This document shows positions 23,501 through 38,500 of a stretch of 64,000 nt of DNA, one piece after another. Location: the NCBI GenBank assembly GCA_024449915.1, contig JAMZAV010002207.1:119186-183185 (forward strand), given 5' to 3'. Numbering within the stretch: the first letter of the stretch is position 1; every line of letters starts with the position of its first letter. The notes beneath the pieces were generated by a model, which did no database searches, was not told the origin of the DNA, and worked only from the letters and a program-made list of their open reading frames with translations. The translations under genes and the position numbers were made by a program. This stretch comes from Sweltsa coloradensis. Taxonomy: Eukaryota > Arthropoda > Insecta > Plecoptera > Chloroperlidae.

Positions 23501-26500
23501 AGTAGTAGTAGGCCTAGTAGAAATCTTTATTTAGCATTTTGCTATTTTTACATTCACACAATAGCTACACATACACAAGCATAAATTTTACAATTTACTT
23601 TTACATATTCAAGAAATTCAGTCCTCAATGGACCAGACTGTACGGCTGGCATTTACATTGAATCATTCAAAGCATTAAAATGGTCACAATTTACATTACT
23701 AGGAAAACGCTTAAGTCCCGCCGCGTTGTTGGATGAGCGTAATTGGTGCATTGAGCTGCCATGTGTTATGCGGATTTTCTGTTGTTCTGTGGAAAAATCA
23801 TAACTAAGTTGAATTTTTTTTAAATTAAATTAAATTAAATAAAAAATTAACTTTAATTTATTAATTTTTTTAAGTTAATTGTAATTGTTAAAAAAATAAA
23901 AAAATCGTAAAATTGCGATTTTTATAAGAAATAATTTCTCGATTGCACTCAAATTTAACACGAATATATTAATTCATACAATAAGGGTTCTGTGAAAAAA
24001 TTATTACAATAGGATAAAGCATGTAGGTGTTATAAGTCAAAGAATTGTTTTAAAAAAGAAAAAAACTCGTAAAATTTCGATTTTCATGAGAAATATTTTT
24101 TCGATTACGCTCAAAAACGTGGCAGTTCTAAGTTCAGAGATTTCGAAGACCTCCATAAAATTTCATCACAATCGGAGTATCGGTTTAGCCGGAATCGTGT
24201 TAACAGACACACAAAAATACAAAAAGAAAAAAAAAAAAAAAAAAAAAAAAAAAACATTCCGGATTTTTTTCTCCAGTGTAGTGAAATGGAATCTTCGCTT
24301 CGCTCGCTACGCTCGCTACGCTCATCCAATCAACTTTTTGACTAACTAGGCCTACACTACATGGTGAAAAATCTTGGCAAGCCTACACTCCCTGGTGAAA
24401 AATCTTGGCAAGATCTTGGTAAGATTGTATTGTAAAATCTTGTATTTTTCTTGCCAAGATCTTGCCAAGAACTTGCAAGATCTTGCAAGATCTTGTATAA
24501 TCTTGGCAAGATCTTGTATAATCTTGGACAAGATCTTGTATAATTTTGCAAGATCTTGTAAAATCTTGCCAAGATTGTGGTTGATCTATTTAAGCATCAG
24601 TCACAATCAGTTCTAAGTCGTAAGGCACAAGGCGTAAGGCGTAAGTCGTAAGAAATGCTAGGCGTTTACAACAACCATACCATTTTTCATTGCTCCTGTG
24701 TATTGCGCATGCGCGTACAGTCAGATGTGGAGTTTCCTTGTTCGTGATTGGCTCGTCGTAAGAAAACCGTCGTAAGAATTGGATTTTGGGCAATTCGTTA
24801 CGACATAAACCATACGCCTTGCGACTTGGGACGTGTTGTGAACGTTCTGATTGAAATACATACTCGGCAATACAAATTATTACGCCTTAGGCCTTGCGCC
24901 TTACGACTTAGAACTGATTGTGAATGATGCTTTATGCGGTACCGGTACGCCTACTTGATGCAATTTCGATACACACTTTGCCACCTTATTAGATGTTTAT
25001 CCGTGGCTTGTTAATCTAGGCTAGGGCCTAGGGCAAACACAGGCCTAGGCCTTGTGCCCACCTTATTAGATGTTTATCCGTGGCTTGTTAATCTAGGCCC
25101 TGTGAACAAGAACACAAAGCAAGTAGGCTTGCCTGCAGGCTAGGGCAAACACAGGCCTAGACCTATAGTGCAAGGCATAATACTTTTAGTCAACTGTCAT
25201 CTAAGCCTACTACCTAGGCTACAGTAGTGGTTGTAAATACTCACATAGTCTGAGGTCTGTACAAGACATGGCAACTATCTGTAGCTATTTGTATGTGTAT
25301 GTGGCCTTTGCTTACGATGTAGACCAGGTCTATTATCAACTGTCTACTCTAGTTCTAAATAAACTGAAACAGTGAGACAGCACAAATGCAGGCTTGCATG
25401 GCTTTGATGTAACTGTTAGTGATGACTGATGAGGTTCAAGATGCTAACACCAGGTGGCAGATTTTGACAAGATCTTGTTTATATCTTGTTTCTAACCAAG
25501 TTCTTGCCAAGATCTTGCCAGTAATATTCTTGTTAAGAATCTTGCCAAGATTTGGCAAGAAACAAAAAGATCTTATTTCAATGCAAGATCTTGGCAAGAT
25601 TTTGACAAAATCTTAGTTAACACAAGTTCTTGGCAAGATCTTGGCAAGATCTTACTTAATACAAGTTCTTGTCAAGATCTTGCAAGATCTTACAAGATCT
25701 TGACAAGAATTTTCACCAGGGCTAATATTAAAATATTAAGCAAGTCACTTTCTTAAGCTATATCCTACAATACTACGTTCTACAAATGTTAGGCTTAGAA
25801 TAGAACACTATAATGAACAATTTCTGTCTCATATTAGGTAATTGAGATGACCACTATAGATAGGTTACCTTTGGCCACCTCACATTTTCATTTTATCACA
25901 TTAACTTGGTTTAGTCCAGAAATCCTCAGTACCAATAACATCTCTATTCCATCCGCATCCTTTAACTATCTTACAGCAATTAACTCTAAATCTGTTTATC
26001 TCTTGCACGTTTCTAACTTCTAACGGTAACCTATTAAATATTCTCATCCCTTTTGCAAAAATAGTGTTATTTTCAAATCAAGTGAGGAATGATCATATTT
26101 TTCCCATTTCAAGTGTTATAATGATTTTCTTTTATGTTTTATCAACTTTCTACACACGTGTAAGTATCCTGGCCCTTTTCCTTTCGAGATTTTAAACAAG
26201 CTAGTTAGTGTGTTCAAAAGAATCGGTGGCAGGTTTAATCTCCTTCCTCAGCATGATTTCCTTTCAACGTCAATTTCCCTTCATTATTATCCTTGGTTAT
26301 TATGTTCACTTCACATTTCTTCTCTTTAGTTTTCTCTTTCATCTTCATCCTCATCTTCATCCTCTACCTCATTTATGCTTTGATCTTCCATTGGCAGGAG
26401 TTTAGGCTTTAGCTTCGACTGAAATACCATACTTTGAGGTTCTTTTCTCCCAATATCCCCTCACCGAGACCATTCCACTCAACCGATAATCTTGCCATGA

Positions 26501-29500
26501 AGGAGTATTTGCCTAGGCTACATCCGTCTTATGTTTCCCTCTCATACTTCCACTTCCACACCCATGATCCCTTCTAGCCAGCCAGATAAGTGACTAGTTA
26601 AAATTCCTTATTAAGTTCACCCCATCCCTCATGGTTCCCCGTGATCCTATACAATTTAGTATTTACCCAAATGATCTCTCTTCCTTCTATCCTCAAGTTT
26701 CTCCCATCCTAGGTTATTACCAAGGTAACCATTAATGCAACATATTTGTAAATTCTTACTGATTTCCCATTATCCACCTCCTCCTTCCAAGTTTTCCCTT
26801 TATTTAAGACTCTTCTGGCTGCTCTTCTTTGTACGGCTTCTACTCCGATTGTCAAAGCTTTCCTATAAGGATCCCATACCGCACTAGCATAGGCTAGTAG
26901 GCCTACTCTAGCCTGTCTCACCAAGAATTTGTAGGCATGCCCCTTAAGCTCACTACCCGCCCCTGTAAGTGTTCTCATGACAAAATTGAGACACCTGAAT
27001 CCCTTCTTTGTGATTGCTTTCACATGTTCCTCCCAGTTTAGCTGATGGTGTAGCCATACCCCTAGGTATTTGATGCTTACTACCCTCTCAAGGTTTCCCA
27101 AAGTTAAGGGTGGTAGGGAACAGTGGGTATGAAATATCGCTTGCCTCCCGGCGGTTTGTAATTTTTCATATTATTAGTACCATCATGCCAAATTTCATGC
27201 TGATTACTCATTAGGTGTCTTCATGGTGAATGCTGGAAATCAAGGTAAAAATAATATATAAACTATTAGGGATGGGGGTTGAAAAAATGTGGTTTGGGAA
27301 ATGAGAATAGGCCAATTACGGTAGGTTAAATCACATTAAAACATAATTTTAGTAACTAATTTGAATTAAAATTCAATTTTGGGTTAGAGCTAGGGCCTAT
27401 GAATTATTTCAATTTTAGGGGATGATTTAGGGGGTGTTGGGGGTGGAATATCGCTTGCCTCTCGGCGGATTACTTTTCATATTATATATGTAGGCCTACC
27501 ATCATGCCAAGTTCATGATGATAACTCATTAGGTGCCTTCATGGTAAATGCTGGAAATCAAGGTAAAAAATAATATAAACTATTAGGGATGGGGGTTGAC
27601 AAAATGTGGTAAATATAATGAGAATAGGCCGATTGGGTTAAAACACATTAAAACATAATTTTAATAACTAATTTGAATAAAAATTCAATTTGGGTTAGAG
27701 CTATGAATTTTCAAATTTTTGGGGTGGAATATCGCTTGCCTCTCGGCGGATTATTAATTCTGATATTTTATCCCCCATGCCAAATTTTGCGCATCCCATG
27801 TGTTAGATATTTATTAATGGTTTGAATTTAAATGGTTTAAATTAAATGGTTTTTGGGTTTTTAAAGCAATGTAAATGAGTGAGGTAGGCCGTACATCTAA
27901 GTGTGGTCCAAATTTCATAGATCTAAGATGTACCGTTTTCACTGTAGGCTCTTATTCCCCTCTTTCCGTCAGAACCCCCAACCAACCAACCAGCCAGCCA
28001 GCTAGCCACCCACCCTCCCAGCCAGCCCGGGAAAGGGTTTCACCTATGATGATCGGATCGGGCTGATTTTATTTTGGTAGGTAGGTCATGGACCACATAT
28101 CAGGTCATATAGCCCTACTGAGTTTTAATATTGTAAATCTTTTGGGGCGGCGTGTGCAGATAGCTGAAAACACCCCAACTCTGGTAGGAGTATGTACAGG
28201 TCGAGTTAGTCGTTAACAGTCGCGACTCGCGTGCGCTTGGCTGCGGGCGAACGACCGTCGCCCTAGATGTTGCTTTGTGAACTTTTTCAACTAGGTCCAG
28301 TGTGACATGAAGGGAAGCCCTTACAGTGTGCATGTACCCTATAACATACATACATTTGTATGGTCTTAAGTTGTGATGAATTTGTATTCGTATTTTTTAA
28401 TTAGGCCTACATATTAAGATTTATAGTTACAGTAGGCCTACCTGACACTGGTGGGTTTTTACTTTTTATTATTATTCAATGATCATCACAGTATATATAA
28501 ATATAATAAAATTTATATTAAAGTAGGTAATTAAAATTAACATTTATGTAGCAAGTTTAAGGGGAATCCCTAGACCCAAATATGATTTCTTAAGAATGCA
28601 GTAAAGACGTCTGAAAAGTAAGTAGAATGTAAGAGGGGCTTAATAAATGAGCGGATTATTTTTTTGAAATTTTTTTGACAGGACATAACCTCAGAATCAA
28701 CAATTGTATTCAAATTACTGGAATCAGTTGCTCAAGTTCAAAATTGAATTACACACTATTCTACTATTCTATTATTTCTACACTCCTTTATGTACAACCT
28801 AAATAAAAGGATTTTTGGTTTTATATGGTTTTTTTGCGTTGCACAATTTTTTTCGCCTGCCGTACAATTTCAAATTTTGTACCGTTTAACGGAAAAAATC
28901 GTGCAACGCCAGAAACCATATAAAACCAAAAATACTTATATTTAGGTTGTAGATAAAGGTGTGTAGAAATAATATACAAAAAACCGCTACTAAAAATTCA
29001 ATTTTGAACTTGAGCAACTGATTCCAGTAATTTGAATACAATTGTTGATTCTGAGGTTATGTCCCGTCAAAAAAATTTCAAAAAAATTATCCGCTCTTTT
29101 ATTAAGCCCCTCTTACATTCTACTTACTTTTCAGACGTCTTTACTGCATTCTTTAGAAATCATATTTGGGTCTAGGGATTCCCCTTAAACAAAAATAGAT
29201 AATCCAAAACTATATAAAAACTCGACGAATAAACACAAAAGTAGGCCACAATAGACCCACAATACAAAAACATTCAAACAACTAACATTATAACTAAGCC
29301 TAACTTATAACATTATGTACCGTAGGCCTACTCAAAATATGAAGTTCACCATTATAAAAACATAGGCATTTTGAATTGAAAAGAATAATGATAAAATTGT
29401 ACAAATCTCTTTTAGAAAATAATAATATTATTTGAAAGTGACAATTAATTGAAAGTGCGAACTTTATTTACTACTTTAATTTATTGATTCCCTAAGAAGT

Positions 29501-32500
29501 TTTCTGAAATCCGGTGCCTTCATGTTGAGAGCCTTCAGATCCAGAGGAAGTTCCCTCCACAGTCTTGTAGCACGAGGATAAAATGACAGCCTGTAAGCTT
29601 CAGTTCTTGCAAAAGGAGCATCAATTGCCACCATCTCACCTCGAAGTCTTGACCTATTTCTACTTTTGAGAATATGCTTAGTGTCAAGATCAACATCGCC
29701 CACAAAGCATTTCTCAGAAACAGTACATCCAATTCTTCTAGGTGATCTTCAATAGATGGTAGCTTGCAAGCTGATCTTCTACTTGCAGAATCGAGGCCAG
29801 AGTGATGAGTTTTAGCCAGAAATTTGTAGCAGGAAGTTGGTAGCATCCATGAGTAGGAGGGGGTGAGAATATTTCTGCGCTCTTCATTTAGCCTAGGAGC
29901 TCCTTCATGAAATGTTATTTGATCATTTTGTAAAGCAAATTTATCGTGATTATTGTCCCATCGTGTACATAATGCTGATATGAGCTAATGGCATCGTCGT
30001 TATCTTCAGTTTTTATTCAAGTTTTCTAGTTATATTTTGAATTCTTTGTTTTTCCTTTTTTTTATATATATTTTCAACATTTTGAAAAGCTATAGGCTAG
30101 TAAACAAAAAACAACAAAAAGTTTAAGAACAAAGAAGCTCATATCAAAGAAGATCAAGGAAGAAGTGACGTCTATCATTGGTTCATTGCACATGATGGCT
30201 GTGAACGCTGGCTGTGTAGTGTTAACGTCCCATGTCCTTGGCAGACAATCAATTTTGAATATGTTTATTTTTATGATGTGATGTTAACCGTTGATATTTG
30301 ACATGCATTATCAATGTCTTTATATTTCTTATTTGCCTATTTATATTTTTGATATTTGTTAACTGTTCATAACCATTTCCTTCTTTATCTCTGTGTACCA
30401 TTTGCCATGTCACTCATAATCACCTTGTCATTTATTTAGATATAGTTAGGGGCTTTGTTAATTGGTACTAATGTAATTTGCTGTTTATGTTGTTATTGTT
30501 TTTTGTATGTTTTGTTGTTTAATGTAATAACCAGTAGGGACCTACTTCTTTTATCTTTTGTTTACAGTGGCTCCTCTCGCAGATGATCAACGCTTTCGAT
30601 GATGTCAAGTTTGAAGCCGCTAGTGTTTTGGCTGAATTATACGAACAACAAGCTCAATCAAATCTATCTAAACCAATCCTTAGGAAAGCAATCGAACTTT
30701 CACAACATAGCATTTACTGGCACTGCCGTTTGATTTTTCAACTAGCGGTAAGTAAAGCTAGTGATTTATTTTTATAATTGCTTATAACTTACTGGTTTAG
30801 ACCCTAAGTGTTAGGGTGCCTATCATGGCCATAGTGGGTTTCTTGTGGAGACCCAGTGCTAGGATCCGCTTGAATCTACTGAGTCGAGCTGCCATAAATT
30901 TAATTTGTACTCGGGAGTCTCTGGTAGAGAGTGAATGAAAGTGAAAATTTAAGTCTTTGCAACTTTCATTGGCCTCGTCCATCTAAAAATAATTTATTAT
31001 TTTGATGTCAAGGCACCTTTTATGCTAATTTAAGTTTGTCGTCATACAGAGTTAAATCAAGGGTAGAGTTGATGTCGGCTTAGAATGAACGAACTTCAAA
31101 ATGGTCACGTGATCAAGATCAACTCAGCACAACCAAATCAAATGAATGTGAATAGCTTAGTAAAATAACTTTAAAAATAATAATTTTGCCTTGGAGATTA
31201 TTAAGCATCATTGAATCATCATGCATATGTTGTTTATTAGATAATAAGAAGAAGGCTTTCAATAGGGAAATACCTAGCCTTGGTTTCAAATTTACGTTTT
31301 ACATTTTCTTTTTTATAGAACACAGTTAAATAATCTTTACAATTTGAATGAAATTTTTTTGAAAAAAATAGGATTTTAATAACCGGGCTCACGCTCGCTG
31401 ATGGGCTGTTACGTCATGTGGACCTAAGAGCTGTGGACGTCTTCTATGCCCACGCAGTTTGCAGCATGTTCACCCTAGGCTGCTTCAACTTGTCGCTCAT
31501 ATTTACCTCGACTGTTACCTGGCCTAAGTAGGCTACAAAAATGATTGAACAGGGTTTTGACAAGGCTGACTCCGTAAATGTAAATACCCTTATGGTAGCT
31601 TTTAAAACACGGCATTTCTTTGACTCTTGAAATCTAAACGATAACTTATCTGACAGGAGCACGGGAATCTTTCTGTTAGCCTATAGAATCTTCCTTTGAG
31701 TGTGCGCTCAACTGCGCTGTGACGTCATATGACGTCACACTAATTTTCGGGTTGTCCTTTGGTGTGAAGCCAGATTCAAATTTTCCATTTTAAATATTGA
31801 CAAAAGTATTAACCCTCTAGTCAATTTGTTCTATTTTCTATTACTTTTTAGTTGTTATTGTTAACATATTTGAGTTCTGGAATGAAGGCCTATTTAAGCC
31901 ACCAATTTTTTCCATGTGGTCCACATGCAAAATGGCCGCCGCGAAGTGTCAAAAGGTCGTTCAAACTTGAGGTTCAAACTTAAGAGTTCAAACTTAGACC
32001 TACTAAGTGAGAAAACATACAGAGTGTAGGCCTACACGTAAGGCCTACTCTAGAACCATAACAACAACTACTACTTTTGTGCAATAAGGGGATGGGTTAG
32101 GTAGGGCCTACCTTGCTAAATTCTCTAATCTCAAATGAATCTAGGAACCACTAAGATTTGGTACAGACTTAGGCCCTATATATAAGCATGCATTTGTGGG
32201 AGTAACAGTAAGAAACAACCATATGGGATTGATATACTGTAGTAGAAATAAAAATTCAATTTTAATTGAAAAGCATTGAATTGGTGGGGAAAATAATTAA
32301 TTCAGAATTTGTTTACAGTGGAAAGTCTAGGCATCCCCTTCTGCCTTTTTGCCCCCCCCCCCCCCTCTTTCTGTTTAAGACTAATTGTTAAACATTTTTG
32401 GACTGAGATCTTGCAAGTTACAATATAATATACATGTGACTTCACCCTCCTAGGCCCTACCACCTTACGCCCTAGTGGTCTAACTCGCTATGAAGTCAGT

Positions 32501-35500
32501 CGCAACCTTTTACCGACACCCACTTGCCGAAGGACCCGACCAGCGCCGAGTGTGATTCCACTCGTGACTCACCAATTGGAGCCACTTTAGGTCGGGGGTG
32601 GTGTAGGTGAAGGTCACCCGTCCTAACTCTATGCCTGACTCGTCAACTTGCCCTAAGCTTAGCTCGCGGAGAGATGAGACTAACATGAACCGAGAGACAC
32701 AAAATGCAAATCGAAAACACAACAACGCAACACAAAAATCAAAAACACAACAACCAGAGTGTACCGACAGTGCAACCCAGCACGGTCCAGTACACTACCC
32801 ACTGGGGGTAGAGAACCCACCTTATCAGGCACACTAGTGCTGAGCCACGCCGTCGCTGGTCCGCTCCAAGCTCGTTCAGGGGCCCCCAGGCTCTCTGCTA
32901 AAAGTGGGTCAACCACCCGAGAAGCGGCGTGGCGTGGATGAGGCCCTAGAAAAAACACTACGCTATGAGTGAGGAAAGCAGGGGGCAAAAGCAATTTTTG
33001 AAGTGAAAAGCTGTGTCTTTTAGTGGACTTACGGGCTAAAAACAATAAATTTAAATTTACAAAATGAAGTTAGGTTTCAAGTGAATTAAGACGGTTTCCA
33101 AATTAGGAAAAAGAAAAATACATACAGAGATCCCAGGGTTACAATAAAGATCAAGTAAACCCCAAAGCTCTACTCATCCAAGTCCTTCTTTCCTACAAAG
33201 TCCAACCCTTTCCCTTGGTCTTGAGTGAAGAGGGGGGGGGAAAAGAGGGCGCAAGCGGCGACGCGCCCCGGGCGGTGGTAGGCCTACCCAAGGGAAGGGT
33301 CCAGTGGCGGAGCGGACTGGCGTCCTACTGCTTCCTTTCGGCCACCCCCCAGAATGTTAATCAGCTTCCCAACCCCCCAGATGTTCCGTAGAGGGAGAGA
33401 TCCCCTTGGCAGCATCGGGGGTTTTACTCACCACGTGGTCTTATATTTTATTGGCACTAAACTGCCCCCATTCGACACCGCAAACCCCAATCGAAGACGG
33501 AACTGAAAAACTTGATGTGAGCTCAGCTCCCGCAACTCTGTATTTGTTTAGAAATTACCGTGCACTCGGGGTGTCATTGTTAGGTATTTTGGGTTTCCCC
33601 CCTTTAAAAGGGTACCCCAAAAAACGGCGGATTCGTCCGAATAAGTTTCAATAAAAAAAAAAGAGTTAAAAAAAAGCCCAACCCCTACCCCTAGTGGCCA
33701 CCCGTGATAGCGGAGGCTCCAGACCTGAGGCTCTGCAGGGTGGGTCACCACGTGGCACAACACGTGCCCCTCGGACCGACCGTCGGTTCCAAAGCGGACC
33801 ACTGTGATGAGGGGGTTTCTCCTCCCTCCCTCGCCTCGTCCGGGGTTTTGCTGGGCCCTCCACCGGTCACGTGTGTCTCTCTGGACCTCCCTTTGGTCAC
33901 CCTTTTTGATTCAAATTCGGGGTCGTTCCGGGTTCGCGATTCGTCGACTACAAATTTCGCAAAAATAACTTTTCCTTTGGTTTTGTCACCAACGTTGCCA
34001 TTAGCTTGCCGCATCCTAAACCCCTTGCCGCTGCCGTCAAAGTTAACCCAACGCACTTTTCCGGGGATCCGTATTAACAGGGGTGAGTCATTTCTGGGCC
34101 CACTTGGGAAAACCCAAAACCAAAAAAAACAGAGCCTGGGCTCCAAACTTACATTCCACACTTTAACCCCAAAGGGTTTGGCTTTGCATGCCTAGAGCAG
34201 ATTCAACGGGCTTGAAAAATTTTTAGAAAAATATGATTTAAAGGGCCCTTTGAAAATTTTGAAAGTCCACATGATATAAAATACATAGAAGATTTAAAAC
34301 AGTAAAAAATATAAAAATAAAAGGGGGGTAGGGCTGTAACGTTAAGTGACCCCCCTAATCCATGACATCTTGACCCACCCAGGCCTAAAGTGAATGTAGT
34401 TAACCCCAAAAATTGCCGGCCACCCGGGCATAATTGAGAATTTTTTCCAATTCCCAGTGCACACAGTTCTGGTGGCACACAATCGGAAACTTGTCCCCAA
34501 CTCAGAAAATTAAAAACTTAGGGGAGATTCTACTTTTCCTCGGGAACTTCAAAAGACTTTAAAACTAGAGATTTTTTTGACTAAAAAAAACCACAAAAGA
34601 AAAAAAAACCCTACGGGTTACATAACTCTAAAACTCGGGGCCCAACCCCCCCCCAGGAGCTAGTGCAACAACCGTAGTCGTTCCCAGGTGTCTAAAGGAG
34701 CCCCCTGTCACCGCCCGCTACGCCTCCCCGGACCCCAAAGTAGTGCGGAAGGCGAGCGCCAAACGCCCCTTTTACCAGTGGTGCGCTCCAGCGACAGCGA
34801 CGTCACAGCACGCCTGACGTGCCACCCCTCCCTGTCAGTACCCCCGGTCGACGTCGCTCCTCTCTTAGGCGCTACGCCCACCCCAGCCGGACCGGACTAA
34901 ACCCTAGCTCGTACGGGCGTGGAAGGCCGATTTCCACCCCCGCCTCGCGATCGATCCCGGACGCTGTTTTTTCACAAAACGTTTGCGATGTACGCAGAGT
35001 TACTGTTTACCCCGGGAAACCCCGTTCCCCAAAACTACACGCTTCCACGTAGGAAGTACCGAAACACTCCTCGCACTAGAGGGGACTTCAACCAAACGTA
35101 CACGACGCGCGCTGCCCCTACTTAACTTCAACTAATTACAATTACATTAGGTAGCCGCAGATGGACTTTAAAAACGCTACTCTGAGCCCACACCCCACGC
35201 AGGCTAATTAAAATTTACATTTACGTTGCGCAGAGGGATTTAAAAAAACGCTTCTCGGCCTACACCCCACGAGGAATTACAATTACATTTACGTTCCCGC
35301 GATGGATTTTAAAAAACGTTTTTGAGCCTACACCCCAAGGGGTAATTTAAAATTTACTTTTACGTTGCCGCAGATGGACTTTAAAAAACGCTTTCGGCTA
35401 CACGCCCGCAGGCTAATTACAATACATTTCCCAAAAAAAAACTGCTAAAAACAAACAAAAGAAAAAAACCACTGTCCAGGGACCCCAAAAACTCCCGCGT

Positions 35501-38500
35501 AATACTGATTTATAAATGAGGCCCGGTCCACTCGAGAAACGCCACGGGCAAAACCAAACACAAGCCCCCACTCCGAACCCGTGGTTGACCAAAAATATTT
35601 AAAAAAAGGTCGACCAAGGCAATAAAACTTCGGTCAACAACAAAAGAGTTCTCAACTCAAGGACGTTTTACTTGATACACAAACAAAAAAAGACACAAAA
35701 CTTACACGGGGGAACTAAATTCCCAAACATGATAACCCAGAACTAAGCGGGGGCAGGGTGGAAACCCCCAAACAACAACAACACGTACGTACCCCAGGGT
35801 CCACACAGGACTCTCAACACATCAAGCACGGCTCAGGACTCAGCGCTGGACTCGGCTAAAAGGCGTCCACTCTTGTGCTCTCTCTCTCTCAGCAACATCC
35901 ACCCACCCAGAAACCGCCGGGTGGGGATGTTTACCGCACAAGTCCCCCAAATGCCCCCTAACCCCCGGGGGTCCCGGCTCTCCATAAATGTACGTAGCTA
36001 CCCCCAGTCTTTCCCGCCCTCCGACTGGTGAAAAACTGCTTTGCCTGCAGGCGTAGCCCCAAGTCCTCCCACGTTTACTTCGTTGTCTCGCGTGAGAAAA
36101 CTCTTCTTCGCTCTAGGGGTGCATGTGCGTGCGTTGCCAGTTCAGCAATCCGGTCGGGCCCCGCCGGGTTACTTTTCCGTCGATCGGCTCCCTGACTCAT
36201 GCCGGGGGAAGGCTCGTACTTTGGTGACGCTCCCCAGCGTCGCTCTCGCTCTACCCTTTGGGTTTCCTCTTCTCTCTACCACCCGCTCTCCTCCTCATGC
36301 GCACGCACAGGCTTGACGCGGGGCCCGGGGGTTCGACCCTCCTGTCAACCACGCGCCTACTTTTTTCACTGCACTACGCTATTTGTAAACGAACGCTCAC
36401 TACGGTCGGATTCTGTAATACTTTTGGGGTTTAACTAATTTACACTCCTTCACGTTGCCTTAGGTTTTACCTTTTCACTGAAACATTGTTTCTGAGCGCC
36501 CCCAAAGGTGCCACCAGGCGCCTTGGGGTCCTTGATCCCTTGCCATTTTATCCCCGTGGGTGCCCCCTGAAAACCCCCCGGCAGCTGGTTCCCCTGTAGG
36601 GGTGGACAGTTGCTTCCAGCACACAACTCGGTACTATTAAGTTATCCTACGTCATATTTACGTTTAAAAAACCCCCTTACGGTACCTGATTGGTCAGCTC
36701 AAAGGCATTTACCCCAGCTAGGGCACTTCGGTAAAAGGGGCACTTTACATATCTATTCTAAGATAATGCACATTAAAAACAATTTACTTTCCCCCGTGAT
36801 CCAGGTGGCACTTTAAACCTTTGGACGCAGGTCGGGTCTACCCCCCAAGCTCTCTCCCGCTTGGGTTCGGGGGGTGGGGGGGGATACCCCCCCGTCTTCC
36901 CCGTCGGAGACGCGCTGAGCAACTTACTAAAATAGAAACTAAAACTATTCCCCGATTAGGAGCACTTAGGGTTTTTTGAAAAGATCCGGTTTCCCACCCC
37001 CGAGCTTCTGGCTAACAGTCGGGGGGTTGTCGCTATCGTCTGGGATTTTTTTGCCGGATCTCTTCATGAGTCTCTTTGCGCGGGGCAGTGAGCGGAAAGC
37101 ACATTTCATTTTCACTCTCGCTTCGGTGAAAATCATTACTTTTCCTTCTCACCCGGGTTTTGGGTACCTCACCCCGTCCAGGTTTTTGGGGCGGCCCGAC
37201 ACCCACACAGCTACGGCTTCTTTTCCCAAAATACGGGCATTAGCCAACCTTCAGTGACGTGGGTCCAGCTGTGCGACACGGCCCCCCGCTTCCCGGGCCA
37301 AAAAAATGAACAAATTTTAAGTTGTTATGGGTGTACACTCGCCCCACTTTTTGTGGGGGTACCAACCCTCAGGTGCTTTCTTTGATTCGGCGCAACGTAC
37401 CCCCTACTCTTTCTACGCCCGTTCATAAGCACTTCCTGGCTCTCGATTTAAACCCATCGTCTGATCTTTATCGGTCCACCGTTTTTGGTACCGTCGCGAC
37501 GCCGGGCCTCTCTTTTCTTCCTCGCCCGCTCTCTCGCGCTATTCTCTCTGCGCTTTTCCCCGACCCGGTGCGCATCGTTTCCAGCGCTCCGTCAAATCAC
37601 GCGTTGCCACTTAGGGTTGCTACGGCGTCGCGCGTTCGGTGGGGGCGTCTTGCACGCTCATTTACCTTGTCCACGATGTGCGCTGATTTCCCCAGCCGGT
37701 TTGACAGTTTCCCCACTTCGGTCACCGATTGGTCACCTGGCTAATCTTTTTTTCGAGGCGGCCGTCTGCAAAGATTGTTTGCTTCTCTTGGCGCAGCTCC
37801 CATTTTCCCAAAGGTCCAGCCCGTCTCTCTTTCCCCCGCGCTCGTAATGTTCCCCTGCCCGTTCCCCCGTCCAACGCGCCTCGCGCTCCGCGTCCCCTTT
37901 GCGTACTCCTCTCTCGCGCCCGCTCTCCGCTTCCAACTTTCTTCCAGCTCCAAAAAGCCCGCCCCAAACATCTTGTAGCATGTCGTCTGCTCCGCGCCAC
38001 CCTGTCAGGTTTTCCCTAGTTCGGCCTGTGACGTACCGGTGCCCTCGAGACAGCCCCCGGTCGGTCTCCATGCTCTCGTTTTCAACCCACCGTGGTCGTC
38101 AACTCTCGGTTTCCCCCGATTCGCCAATGAAGGAAAAAGTCCCGTAACATTCCTGTTCGCCCTGCCCGTTTCGGTAATACACCACTCTGGGTTTTACAAA
38201 CATGGCCGGGACCTCTACATTGTTGTACACTTCGATTTTCGGCTGTCCGCCATCTTTTCCGTGATGAAAAACTCGATTGCGGCCCTAGTGATCTACTCTC
38301 TTTGGGTTGTAGTCTCGGGGGTGGGAGAGGGTAGGCCTACCCGAGCCCACGGCTTTGGGAGCCATTTTTGACTTCACGTCCCCAAAAAGGGCCCAAAAAA
38401 ACCAACTGTTTTCACCTCGGACGTGGGGGTAACCGAGCCCGCACGTTTGGCGTCACTTTTTGGCTTCCGACCAACGTGCTCCTCTAGTCGTCTCGGTTTG

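Noticed and set aside
24360..25721. CRISPR-like array
   Set aside because: The CAAGATCTTG units are palindromic with irregular very short spacing, and the genome is animal; no spacer-repeat structure.
33704..34195. 163-residue open frame on the + strand
   Set aside because: It lies in the 1.9 kb direct repeat, is not preserved in the other copy without frame changes, and shows no family signature.
37322..38371. Several overlapping open frames of 80-140 residues on both strands in the GC-rich block
   Set aside because: They overlap each other in many frames, are Pro/Ser/Arg-rich from composition, and carry no known motif; stop-codon scarcity in GC-rich noisy sequence explains them.
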